From: 13-2-20CM-68-14 sp051955535
GTDB lineage: Bacteria; Actinomycetota; Thermoleophilia; Gaiellales; Gaiellaceae
DNA: 64,000 bases
Assembly (NCBI GenBank): GCA_051955535.1
Contig: JBQCGP010000038.1
Span: 1-64,000, forward strand
Reading direction: 5' to 3'
Positions within the stretch are counted from its first letter, which is position 1. Each line of letters opens with the position of its first letter. Positions 36,114 to 44,450 of the stretch are shown here, one piece after another. A program made the translations under genes and the position numbers. The notes under the pieces were generated by a model. It saw nothing but the letters and a program-made list of their open reading frames with translations, had not been told where the DNA came from and ran no database searches.

Positions 36114-38061
36114 GCAGCTCAGGGACCGTCTCGACGGCGGTGATTGGCGCGGGCTCGAGATTGCCCTCATGCCTCAGCATGTCGCCTCCGACGACGCGGT
36201 CGCACGCGCGGTCGACGCCACACGCGCTGTGAGCGCAGACATCGCGATAACGGCCGAGGCGCCCGTCGCGTGGCCGAGCGGCGCGTTCGTCCGAGTCGAC
36301 CGTCTCGACGAGGAGGCACGAGCCGGGATCGAGCGCAGCGCGGAGTTTGGGGCGCGCGTCGGTTCGCCGGTCCTGACGATCCACCTGTTCGTGCCACTCT
36401 CGCCGGACGAGTTCCGCGCGGCGGGGTCGATCGACGAAGAGGCGGTCGAGGAGTTCCTACGTTTCTACGCGGCCGCGTGCATTGGCCGCGGCGTCACGCC
36501 TCTGATCGAGAACGTTCCTCCCGTCCTGCGGATGCGGACGGGTGGTGTGTTCTTTTCCCCGATCGGCGGTCACTGGCGCGACCTGCTCGACTGGCGCGAG
36601 CGCGTCCCGGAGCTTGGGTTCACGGTCGACACGTCGCATGCCGCGCTCTTCCGTTCGTTCGCGGCTGTGTACCCCGGCTTGTTCGGGCTCGACTCGGCCG
36701 ATGGCCTGGAGCTCGAACGCTACGTCGAGGAGCTGGGGCCTCAGGCCGAGGTCGCCCATATCTCCGACGCGCACGGCCTGCTCGGTGAAGGGCTTCCCTA
36801 CGGCGCCGGCGAGCTCGAGCTCGATCTCGATCCGATCGTCGGCAGGCTCGGCGAGCTGGTGCGGTTCGTCGTCGCCGAGATCAACGAGCCGGATCCGGCG
36901 CGCTCCGTCGAAATGAAGCGCGCCTACCGGGCGATCGAGCGCGCGCTGGCCGGGACGAAGCGGGAGTCGGCACGTGCTGCGCGGAGAGTCCCGCAGGACA
37001 CCTTTGACTGGCAGGCCGTGATCGAGCGGCGCGATCCCGTGCCGTCGGTGCTCGAACTGCAGGAGCGCTTCGGCGGCCGCCGCGTCCTGATCACGGGCGG
37101 CGGGGGCTCGATCGGCGGCACACTCGCCACGTTCCTGAGCGGTTTCCGGCCGGAGCGGATCGTGCTCGTCGACGGGCACGAGTCCTCGCTGATCGCCGAC
37201 CGGCGCGCTCGCGATCCACAGGAGCTCGACCGGTTCCACCACGTGCTGTGCGACATCCGCGAGCCCGGAAGGCTCGAGCGCGAGCTTGCCGCGGCGAAGC
37301 CCGACGTCGTCTTCCACCTGGCCGCCTACAAGCACGTCGACTGGGCCGAGGTCTTCCCGGAGGAGTTCGTCGATACGAACCTGCACGGCTCGTGGAACGT
37401 TCTGCGGGCCGCCGAGGCCGCAGGGGTCGACACGGTCGTCGTCGCCTCGACGGACAAGGCCGCGCTGGCGCAGAGCTTCTACGGCCGGACGAAGCGGTTC
37501 ATGGAGCAGCTGACCGCGTTCGCGGGGCGGCGTGCGAGCGGCCGACGCACGGCGGTCCGACTTGTCAACGTGCTCGGGTCAGCCGGCGCCGCATCCGAGA
37601 TCTTCCTTCGCCAGGCGCGCGCCGGGGTTCCGCTGACCGTCACCGACACCGGGATGGTGCGCTACTGGATCACGATGTCGCACGCGGCCTGCCTGGTCGC
37701 GCAGGCGGCGCTGGTCGCAGGCGAGGGCGTCCCGCTCTGCAGCCCGCACGACCCGGTCATGCTGACCGTCGGCGACCTGGCCGAGCGGATCTGGCAGATC
37801 GCGGGGCCCGGCGGCGAGACCGAGATCGAACTCCTCGGCATCCGCCGCGGCGAGACGCTGAGCGAGGTGCTTACAGGTCCGGGCGAGACGCTCGGCGAGG
37901 AACTCCACCAGGGCATCTGCGCGATCGAGGGCGAGATCCCGACCGCGGGCGCCGCCTGGGTGATCGAGCGGCTCCCGGCCCGCGGCAGCCGCGAGGAAGC
38001 CCGAGCGATCTGGCTCGAGGCAATGCAGCGGCCGGGCCTGCTGGCGCCCACCCGCCCTTAA
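36061..38061 (+). CDS. Fusion of a TIM-barrel sugar isomerase-like domain and a CapD/FlaA1-type SDR
   Basis: Residues about 20-305 form a xylose-isomerase-like TIM barrel (LTIHLFVPLS, PLIENVPPVL, FTVDTSHAAL, HISDAHGL, FVVAEINEPD: metal-ligand-like E, D, H and E at strand ends). Residues about 330-660 are a soluble SDR of the polysaccharide biosynthesis type: LITGGGGSIGGTLATFL, HLAAYKHVDW, STDKAALAQSFYGRTKRF (Tyr and Lys retained). This SDR type makes 4-keto-6-deoxy sugars from UDP-HexNAc. The ATG at 36061, with GGAAGAGGG upstream, lies inside the previous gene. The fusion suggests two consecutive steps on one sugar. Confidence 0.85.
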   Translation: MSTGSNTTPLLKSAPEPEQLRDRLDGGDWRGLEIALMPQHVASDDAVARAVDATRAVSADIAITAEAPVAWPSGAFVRVDRLDEEARAGIERSAEFGARVGSPVLTIHLFVPLSPDEFRAAGSIDEEAVEEFLRFYAAACIGRGVTPLIENVPPVLRMRTGGVFFSPIGGHWRDLLDWRERVPELGFTVDTSHAALFRSFAAVYPGLFGLDSADGLELERYVEELGPQAEVAHISDAHGLLGEGLPYGAGELELDLDPIVGRLGELVRFVVAEINEPDPARSVEMKRAYRAIERALAGTKRESARAARRVPQDTFDWQAVIERRDPVPSVLELQERFGGRRVLITGGGGSIGGTLATFLSGFRPERIVLVDGHESSLIADRRARDPQELDRFHHVLCDIREPGRLERELAAAKPDVVFHLAAYKHVDWAEVFPEEFVDTNLHGSWNVLRAAEAAGVDTVVVASTDKAALAQSFYGRTKRFMEQLTAFAGRRASGRRTAVRLVNVLGSAGAASEIFLRQARAGVPLTVTDTGMVRYWITMSHAACLVAQAALVAGEGVPLCSPHDPVMLTVGDLAERIWQIAGPGGETEIELLGIRRGETLSEVLTGPGETLGEELHQGICAIEGEIPTAGAAWVIERLPARGSREEARAIWLEAMQRPGLLAPTRP

Positions 38062-38063
38062 CG

Positions 38064-38309
38064 CAGGGACTGTCCCCGGAGCGGGGTCAGTCCCTGTTAG
38101 CACGTCCGGGGTCAGACCCCGGACGCGGCCGTTCCGGCCGGCAGCCCACGTCTGAAGGGCCGGGAACCCGGTGCAGCTCCGTGATCGTGAGTCCGTTTCG
38201 GGGCCGTCTGGGGTCAGACCCCGGACATGGCCTTAGGGACTGTCCCCGAACGCGGACTATCCCAAGAAACGGTTATTGGGAAGGCACCCTTCGGGTGCCG
38301 GGCCCTCCC
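38064..38309. repeat. Cluster of palindromic repeats between convergent genes
   Basis: Three kinds of element fill the 247-bp gap. A hairpin CAGGGACTG...CAGTCCCTG at 38064-38096 is a short GGGACTGTCCC-type copy. Two nearly identical palindromes with GGGGTCAGACCCCGGAC cores lie at 38104-38124 and 38206-38226. A fuller degenerate GGGACTGTCCC-type copy spans 38234-38309 and touches the upp stop. The hairpins could terminate both convergent transcripts. No gene is seen. Confidence 0.75.
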
Positions 38310-38962
38310 TAGCGAGTCCCGTAGAGCCGGTCGCCGGCGTCGCCGAGGCCGGGCACGATGAAGCCACGCTCGTTGAGGCCTCGATCGACCGCCGCTGTGA
38401 CGATGTGTACGTCAGGGTGCTCCGCGTGCACCCGCTCGATGCCTTCGGGAGCCGAGACCAGGCAGACGAGGATCACCGACCGCGCCCCCGCATCCTTGAC
38501 GGTCGTGATCGCCGCCACGCTCGAGTTGCCGGTCGCCAGCATCGGATCGAGCACGATCGCGTCGCGCTGCTCGAGGTCGCCCGGGAGCTTCACGTAGTAC
38601 TCGACCGGCTGGAGCGTCTCTTCGTCGCGGTACATGCCGAGGAAGCCAACACGCGCGCTCGAGACCAGTGAGAGCACGCCGTCCAGCATCCCGAGGCCGG
38701 CCCGCAGCACCGGGCACACGGCCACCTTCTTGCCGGAGATCCGCTGCGCGGTCATCTGCTCGAGCGGCGTGTCGATCCCGACGTTCTCGGTCGGAAAGTC
38801 CTTCGTCGCCTCGTAGGTAAGGAGCAGCGTCACCTCGTTGGCGAGCTTGCGGAAGTGAACCGTCGGCGTCTCCCGGTCCCGCAGATACGAGAGCTTGTGC
38901 TGGACGAGCGGGTGGTCGACGACCGTGAGCTTGCGAACGCCGGTTTCGGCGCCGGCACTCAC
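38309..38962 (-). CDS. upp: Uracil phosphoribosyltransferase
   Basis: Salvages uracil with PRPP to UMP. The dimer and PRPP region VVDHPLVQHKLSYLRDRETPT, the PRPP loop IVLDPMLATGNSSVAAI and the uracil-binding end ERGFIVPGLGDAGDRLYGT are complete; 217 residues. The GTG start (38962) overlaps the glyA TGA by 4 bp, so the two genes are coupled. Confidence 0.96.
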   Translation of the reverse strand: MSAGAETGVRKLTVVDHPLVQHKLSYLRDRETPTVHFRKLANEVTLLLTYEATKDFPTENVGIDTPLEQMTAQRISGKKVAVCPVLRAGLGMLDGVLSLVSSARVGFLGMYRDEETLQPVEYYVKLPGDLEQRDAIVLDPMLATGNSSVAAITTVKDAGARSVILVCLVSAPEGIERVHAEHPDVHIVTAAVDRGLNERGFIVPGLGDAGDRLYGTR

Positions 38963-40251
38963 GCCACGTACGTCGTGAAGCCGCGGAAGCCCGGATAGAG
39001 CGGCCGCTTGTCGCACAGGGCCGCGCTCCGCGCGGCCAGCGCTTCGAGGTCCGGCCCTTCGCCGAGCGCTTCGACGATCACGCCACCCACCTCGCGGAAG
39101 TCTTCCTCGTCGAAGCCTCGCATCGTCGCCGCCGGCGTCCCGATCCGCACGCCCGATGCAACCGTCGGAGGTCGCTCGTCGAACGGAACCGTGTTCCGGT
39201 TCACTGTCACCTTCACCTCGGCGAGCCGCTCTTCGGCGTCCTTGCCGGTCCAGTCGGTCGAGCGGAGGTCGAGTTGGAGCAGGTGCGTGTCCGTGCCTCC
39301 CGTGAGGACGTCGAGCCCGCCCTCCTGGAGCGTGTCGGAGAGAGCGTCGGCGTTCTTGCGAATCTGGCGCTGGTACTCGCGGAACGGCTCGGTCGACGCG
39401 ATCCGGAAGCATGCGGCTTTCGCGGCGATCGTGTGCATCAGCGGCCCGCCCTGGATCCCGGGGAAGACGGCGCGGTCGACCGCCTGCGCGTGCTCCTCGT
39501 CACAGAGGACGAAGCCCGCGCGCGGCCCCGCCAGCGTCTTGTGCGTCGTCGAGGTGACGAAGTGAGCGTGCTCGACCGGGTTCGGGTGCAGCCCGGCCGC
39601 GACGAGCCCCGCGAAGTGAGCCATGTCGCAGAGCAGCAGCGCGTCGACCTCGTCCGCGATCTCGCGAAACTTGTCGGTCTCGACGGTCCGCGGATAGGCC
39701 GATCCGCCGCAGACGATCAGAGCCGGTCGGTTGTCCTTGGCGAGCCGGAGGACGTCGTCGTAGTCGACCATGTTCGTCTCGCGCGAGACTCCGTAGTGGA
39801 CGATGTTGTAGAGGCGGCCCGAGAAGTTGACCTTGAGCCCGTGCGTCAGGTGGCCGCCGTGCGAGAGCTCCAGCGAGAGGATCGTCTCGCCCGGCTGGAG
39901 CGCGGCCATGTAGACGGCCATGTTCGTCTGCGCCCCTGCATGCGGCTGAACGTTCGCGTGCTCGGCGCCGAACAGCTGCTTCGCGCGGTCGATCGCCAGC
40001 TGCTCGATCTCGTCGACGACCTCGCAGCCGCCGTAGTAGCGCCGGCCCGGATAACCCTCGGCGTACTTGTTCGTGGGCACGCTGCCGACGGCTTCGAGGA
40101 TGCTCGGCCAGGTGAAGTTCTCCGAGGCGATCAGCTCGATCTGGCCCCGCTGCCGCTCGAGCTCGCGTCCGAGCAGCTCGGCGATGTCGGGGTCGATCTC
40201 GGTCAGTCCGGCAGTGCGCAGGTGCTGAAAGGTTTCCTCGGCAACGGCCAT
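38959..40251 (-). CDS. glyA: Serine hydroxymethyltransferase
   Basis: Interconverts serine plus tetrahydrofolate with glycine plus methylene-tetrahydrofolate, the main source of one-carbon units. The PLP lysine lies in TSTTHKTLAGPR (K238); ASENFTWPSILEAVGSVPTNKYAEGYPG and HGGHLTHG are family hallmarks. It has 430 residues. It sits between tsaC and upp in the conserved rpmE-prfA-prmC-tsaC-glyA order. Confidence 0.97.
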   Translation of the reverse strand: MAVAEETFQHLRTAGLTEIDPDIAELLGRELERQRGQIELIASENFTWPSILEAVGSVPTNKYAEGYPGRRYYGGCEVVDEIEQLAIDRAKQLFGAEHANVQPHAGAQTNMAVYMAALQPGETILSLELSHGGHLTHGLKVNFSGRLYNIVHYGVSRETNMVDYDDVLRLAKDNRPALIVCGGSAYPRTVETDKFREIADEVDALLLCDMAHFAGLVAAGLHPNPVEHAHFVTSTTHKTLAGPRAGFVLCDEEHAQAVDRAVFPGIQGGPLMHTIAAKAACFRIASTEPFREYQRQIRKNADALSDTLQEGGLDVLTGGTDTHLLQLDLRSTDWTGKDAEERLAEVKVTVNRNTVPFDERPPTVASGVRIGTPAATMRGFDEEDFREVGGVIVEALGEGPDLEALAARSAALCDKRPLYPGFRGFTTYVA

Positions 40252-40281
40252 TTCGGGCTCCTCGATCGGTTACGCCGGATG

Positions 40282-40911
40282 CTACTGACCGACGAGGCCG
40301 GCGACTCGCGCGAGAGCCTCGTCCGCCGGCACGGCGCCTTCCCGAAGAACGCGCGGGGTGTCGCCGGTGAGGTCGATCACCGTCGAGGGAACCCCGGGGA
40401 GCTCCCCCACGTCGACCACTGCGGCGCAGCCCTCGAGCAGCTCGCGCGGGATCTCGTCGACGCTCGCCGGATCCGGCCCTCCCGGCAGGTTCGCGCTGGT
40501 CGCCATCACGGCGCCGATCCGTGCGACCACTTCGTCGGCCGGCGCGGGCAGCTGCGGGACCCGCACCCCGATCGCGTCCGGATTCGTTCCTGCGAGCCAA
40601 CGGAACCGCCTCGCGGGGTTTGGGACGACGAGCGTGAACGACCCCGGCAGCAGCTCGCGCAGAACGGAACCGAGGCGACTGCGCAACTCGGGCAGGCACT
40701 CGACCAGCATGTCGACGTCGCTCGCGAGCAGCGCACTCGGCTGGACGGGCTCGCGGCCCTTGAGCGCGTAGGCCTGCCGAACCCAGCGCTCGTCGTACGG
40801 GTTCGCGCAGAGGCCGTAGACCGTGTCGGTCGGCAGGATCACCGGCCTGCCGGAGCGAAGCCCGTCGAGGGCCTGTTCGACGCCGACCGTCCCAAGGGTC
40901 ATCAGCTCCAC
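40282..40911 (-). CDS. tsaC: L-threonylcarbamoyladenylate synthase (Sua5/YrdC family)
   Basis: Makes threonylcarbamoyl-AMP for the t6A37 modification of tRNAs reading ANN codons. LPTDTVYGLCANPYDERWVRQAYALKGREPVQPSALL is the YrdC signature, and ATSANLPGGPDP and STVIDLTG complete the site. At 209 residues it is the short form without a Sua5 C-terminal domain. It overlaps prmC by 10 bp. Confidence 0.94.
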   Translation of the reverse strand: MELMTLGTVGVEQALDGLRSGRPVILPTDTVYGLCANPYDERWVRQAYALKGREPVQPSALLASDVDMLVECLPELRSRLGSVLRELLPGSFTLVVPNPARRFRWLAGTNPDAIGVRVPQLPAPADEVVARIGAVMATSANLPGGPDPASVDEIPRELLEGCAAVVDVGELPGVPSTVIDLTGDTPRVLREGAVPADEALARVAGLVGQ

Positions 40912-41738
40912 CGCCCCTCGATCACCCGGTCACGTCCGGCGAGGTCGGATGAGATACGCACGTCGCCGTAGCCGAGCCGGCGGAGCAAACCGGCAACGCG
41001 CTCGGCCTGGTTCTCCGCGATCTCGAGCACGACCCAGCCGCCGGGGCGCAGCGCCTCGGTCGCCGCACGCGAGACGGCCTCGGTGGCCCCGCGGGAGACG
41101 AGCGCGATCCGCGGCTCCCAGTCGCGCACCTCCGGTTGGAGCGTGCCGATGTCCTCCGGCTCGATATACGGCGGGTTCGAGACGACGAGGTCGAAGTCAT
41201 GCTCGCCGAGGCCCTCGGTGAGGTCGTGTTCGACCAGCCTGACGCGGCCGTTGATGCCCAGCAGGTCGAGGTTCTCCCGTGCGAGCGCGAGAGCGTCCTC
41301 GGAAACGTCGATCGCGGTGACCCGCGCACGCGGGTGCTCGTCGACGATCGCGAGCGCGATCGCGCCCGTCCCGGTGCCGACGTCCAGGACGGCCGGCTCG
41401 TCGAAGCCGTTCAGGTGCTCGAGCGCCCGTTCGACGACCATCTCCGTCTCGGGTCGCGGGACCAGGGCGCGCTTGTCGGTCTTGAGCGTCAGCCGCCGGA
41501 AGCCCCAGTGGCCGAGGATGTACGCGAGCGGCTCGCGCCGTGCTCTCCGCTGCAGGAGCTGCTCGAAGGCCTCGCGCGATTCCGGCGCCAGCCCCCGCTG
41601 CAGCTCCATGTAGAGGAGCGCGCGGGCGCAGTCGTCGCAGGCCCGCGCCAGCAGCAGCTCGGATTCGAGGCGCGCGGTATCGATGCCCGCTTCCGCGAGC
41701 ACGTGCGTGCCGTGCGCGAGCGCCTCACCGACTGTCAT
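40902..41738 (-). CDS. prmC: Release factor glutamine methyltransferase
   Basis: Methylates the glutamine of the GGQ motif in release factors, here probably the adjacent RF1. The N-terminal helical domain is followed by the SAM-binding VLDVGTGTGAIALAI and the catalytic NPPYIEPED. The ATG at 41738, one base after the prfA stop, gives 278 residues and the normal start MTVGEALAHGTHVLAEAG. Confidence 0.95.
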   Translation of the reverse strand: MTVGEALAHGTHVLAEAGIDTARLESELLLARACDDCARALLYMELQRGLAPESREAFEQLLQRRARREPLAYILGHWGFRRLTLKTDKRALVPRPETEMVVERALEHLNGFDEPAVLDVGTGTGAIALAIVDEHPRARVTAIDVSEDALALARENLDLLGINGRVRLVEHDLTEGLGEHDFDLVVSNPPYIEPEDIGTLQPEVRDWEPRIALVSRGATEAVSRAATEALRPGGWVVLEIAENQAERVAGLLRRLGYGDVRISSDLAGRDRVIEGRWS

Positions 41739-41739
41739 T

Positions 41740-42780
41740 TCAGACCGCTGCTGCTTCCAGAGCCTGCCGCCGCTCTTCCGCGGCGAGCGCCTCCGTAAAC
41801 TCGTCGAGCTCACCTTCGAGGATCCTGTCGAGGTTGTGCACCGTCAGCTTTACGCGGTGATCGGTGACGCGGTTCTCCGGGAAGTTGTAGGTGCGGATCT
41901 TCTCGGCGCGTTCGCCGGAGCCGATCTGCGAGCGCCGCGTCGCGGCCTGCTCGGCGGCCTGCCGCTCGCGCTCGAGCTCGTAGAGCCGGGCGCGCAGTAC
42001 GCGTAACGCCTTCGTCTTGTTCTGGAGCTGCGACTTCTCGTCCTGCATCGCGACGACGAGCCCCGTCGGCAAATGGGTGATCCGCACGGCCGAGTCGGTC
42101 GTGTTGACGCTCTGGCCGCCCGGCCCGGTCGAGCGATAGACGTCGATCTTGAGGTCGTTGTCGTTGATCTCGATGTCCACGTCCTCGGCCTCGGGCATCA
42201 CGGCCACGGTCGCGGTCGAGGTGTGTATTCGGCCCTGCGACTCCGTCACCGGCACCCGCTGGACACGATGTGTGCCGCCCTCCCACTTGAAGATCGAGTA
42301 GGCGCCGTCGCCCTTGACCGCGAAGCTGATGCTCTGAAAGCCGCCGGTTGGGTTGGGGCTTGCCTCGAGCTGCTCCCATTTGAGGCTGCGCCGCTCGGCA
42401 TAGCGCGTCAGCATCCGGAAGAGGTCGCCTGCCCAGAGCGCCGCCTCGTCGCCGCCCGCCGCCTGCCGGATCTCGACGATCACGTCCTTGCGGTCGGCCG
42501 GATCCGTCTCGACGAGCGCGAGCTTCAGCTCGTTCTCAAGCTGTTCCACGCGTTCCTCGAGCTCCGGAACAAGCTCGCGGAGGTCGCCGTCGCCGCGCGC
42601 GGCCTCGAGGTCGGACGAAGCGTCGATCCACTCCCGAGCGAGCCTGTGGGCGGATTCGAGCTCCTTCAGGCGCCGGCCGACCTCCGCCGCTTCGCGGTGG
42701 TCGTTGTAGACGGAAGGGTCGGACATCCGCTCCTGTGTGTCGGCGTAGGAGCGCTCAACCTCCTCGACGAGGTCTTGCAT
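41740..42780 (-). CDS. prfA: Peptide chain release factor 1
   Basis: RF1 ends translation at UAA and UAG. The codon-reading tripeptide PVT lies in RVPVTESQGRIHTS, and the catalytic GGQ in STGPGGQSVNTTDSAVR. It has 346 residues. The ATG at 42780 is used; a GTG three codons earlier is possible. Unlike prfB, no frameshift is present. An unrelated secreted-protein gene precedes it. Confidence 0.97.
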   Translation of the reverse strand: MQDLVEEVERSYADTQERMSDPSVYNDHREAAEVGRRLKELESAHRLAREWIDASSDLEAARGDGDLRELVPELEERVEQLENELKLALVETDPADRKDVIVEIRQAAGGDEAALWAGDLFRMLTRYAERRSLKWEQLEASPNPTGGFQSISFAVKGDGAYSIFKWEGGTHRVQRVPVTESQGRIHTSTATVAVMPEAEDVDIEINDNDLKIDVYRSTGPGGQSVNTTDSAVRITHLPTGLVVAMQDEKSQLQNKTKALRVLRARLYELERERQAAEQAATRRSQIGSGERAEKIRTYNFPENRVTDHRVKLTVHNLDRILEGELDEFTEALAAEERRQALEAAAV

Positions 42781-42799
42781 CGAAGCCACGTGACGGAGG

Positions 42800-44401
42800 T
42801 TAGCCGCGGCGTCCGCGCAGGGAGCCCAGCGCAACCTGGGCCGTGTTGCCCGACGAATCGGCCGCGAAGAGGGTCGCGCGCCAGGTCCCCGAGGACGCTG
42901 CCAGGAGCGCCGAGCCGCGGAAGCTCTCGCGGCCGAGCAGGAGCGTGCGCACGCGGCCCGGCTGCCTGAGCACGACCCGCAGGACGAGCCAGGGCGAGGC
43001 GTCGTCGCGGCCGCGCCAGTAGAGCCGGCGGCCCGCCAGGGCAGCATTCACGTTCGGCGCCTGCGTGTCGCGCCGGACGTCGACGGGGGTCAGGTCGGTG
43101 TCCGAGGCGTTGCCGACAACGTCGACGGTGCGCAGCACCGGCGTGTAGGTGCCGGGCGCGATCCGCCCCGGGTTCCACAGCAGCGAATGCCAGCCGCGGG
43201 CGACGACGACCGGCTTCGGGGCGTTCGCGACCTGCTCGAGGCGGACCGTCGAGCGCTTCGAGACCCAGAAGACGTAGCGCGCGAAATCGCGGTAGCCGTC
43301 CTGGGGCCATGGGTAGATGGCGCCCGGCGCGGCGCCCTGCTTCACGGCCGGCGGCTCACGGAGATCGTCGGAGAAGCGCTGCGCGTAGAGCGCGAAGGTC
43401 GGATCGGCCGTCCGCTTCGCGAGCATGGTCAGGAGGCGGACGACGTACTTGTGGTAGTCGAGCGGCGCCTCCGCTCCGCCGAGCGAGTACAGCGACCAGT
43501 AGCCCGTGTCGAAGCGAGGCAGAAGCCCTATCGTCGCAGCCTGAAGCTGCGAGGCAAGGCCTGCTGCCGCCTGATCATTGGTCGCGGTGGAGTAATCCTG
43601 GAGCGAGACGACCGTCTGCAGCTGCGCGTTCAGGACCGTCTCGTTGTTGAACGCGTAGAGCCGGATCCACGGCCCGGTCGGCGCCGAGCGCGTCAACGAC
43701 GGGACGGTCTTGTAGACGCGCTGCGAAGCCGCGGTCAGTGTCGGATCCGCGAGCAGCGTTCCCGCCCTCGAGAGCGCCTGGGCCGCGACCGCCTGCACCA
43801 TCCCCGAGATCCACGGCGGCCGGCCGCCCTCGAACCCGAAGTAGTACTCCCAGGCGAGCCCGCCCGCGCGAACGACGCTGCGCGCGAGCAACGCCTGCGC
43901 GAGCTGGTCGGCGCGCGCCGCGTTCTTCTGGGTGACGAAGTTGTTCAGCTTCCCGAAGTTTTCGAGCGGGTGGAACTGGAAGCCGATCCCGGGGAAGGCC
44001 CGGTACCAGGTTCCGTCGGTATAGTCGACGACGTCGGTGCCGGCCTTCTGGTCCCAGTGACTGGCGAACCACTTCGTGTTGAAGGCGAGCATGTCGAACA
44101 GCGTCTGCCCGCGCGGCGAGTCGTAGCCCTTCCAGAAGCCCGCGACCTGGTGCACGACGGCTGCGAGGTTGCGGTAGCGGCTGCTCGGCAGCTTCGGGAG
44201 CACCGTGGCAGCTCCCCCGGCGGCGGCGCGGTAGTCCGAGGCCTCAGCGCCGTCGATCCGCCCGGCCGCCTGAGCGCGCGAAATGCCCTGCGAGATCAAT
44301 GCGAAGTCCTTGACGTAAGGCGGCTTCGCGGAAGCCGACCCGGAAACGAGCAACGCCGACAGCGCAAGCACCGCGGCGACCCCTGCCGCTCGAGCGCTCA
44401 T
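42800..44401 (-). CDS. Secreted D-glucuronyl C5-epimerase-like protein
   Basis: A signal peptide (MSARAAGVAAVLALSALLVSGSASA) leads a 533-residue protein. The middle (about 190-340) matches the C5-epimerase C-terminal domain: FEGGRPPWISGMVQAVAAQALSRA, YAFNNETVLNAQLQTVVSL and DTGYWSLYSLGG...DYHKYVV. Such enzymes flip glucuronate to iduronate within polysaccharides. A beta-sandwich-like tail (about 400-533) has Ig-like repeats (PGTYTPVLRTVDVVGNASDT). It may act on a glucuronate-containing envelope glycan; UDP-glucuronate could come from the ugd gene. Activity is not established. Confidence 0.75.
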   Translation of the reverse strand: MSARAAGVAAVLALSALLVSGSASAKPPYVKDFALISQGISRAQAAGRIDGAEASDYRAAAGGAATVLPKLPSSRYRNLAAVVHQVAGFWKGYDSPRGQTLFDMLAFNTKWFASHWDQKAGTDVVDYTDGTWYRAFPGIGFQFHPLENFGKLNNFVTQKNAARADQLAQALLARSVVRAGGLAWEYYFGFEGGRPPWISGMVQAVAAQALSRAGTLLADPTLTAASQRVYKTVPSLTRSAPTGPWIRLYAFNNETVLNAQLQTVVSLQDYSTATNDQAAAGLASQLQAATIGLLPRFDTGYWSLYSLGGAEAPLDYHKYVVRLLTMLAKRTADPTFALYAQRFSDDLREPPAVKQGAAPGAIYPWPQDGYRDFARYVFWVSKRSTVRLEQVANAPKPVVVARGWHSLLWNPGRIAPGTYTPVLRTVDVVGNASDTDLTPVDVRRDTQAPNVNAALAGRRLYWRGRDDASPWLVLRVVLRQPGRVRTLLLGRESFRGSALLAASSGTWRATLFAADSSGNTAQVALGSLRGRRG

Positions 44402-44450
44402 AGCTGTGTTAGACGCTAACGATTTGCAGCGGTTTGTGCCTTGATGAGCT

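Noticed and set aside
41739..41813. Longer prmC start inside prfA
   Set aside because: The extra residues come from the prfA reading region and are not typical of PrmC; ATG 41738 gives the normal N-terminus.
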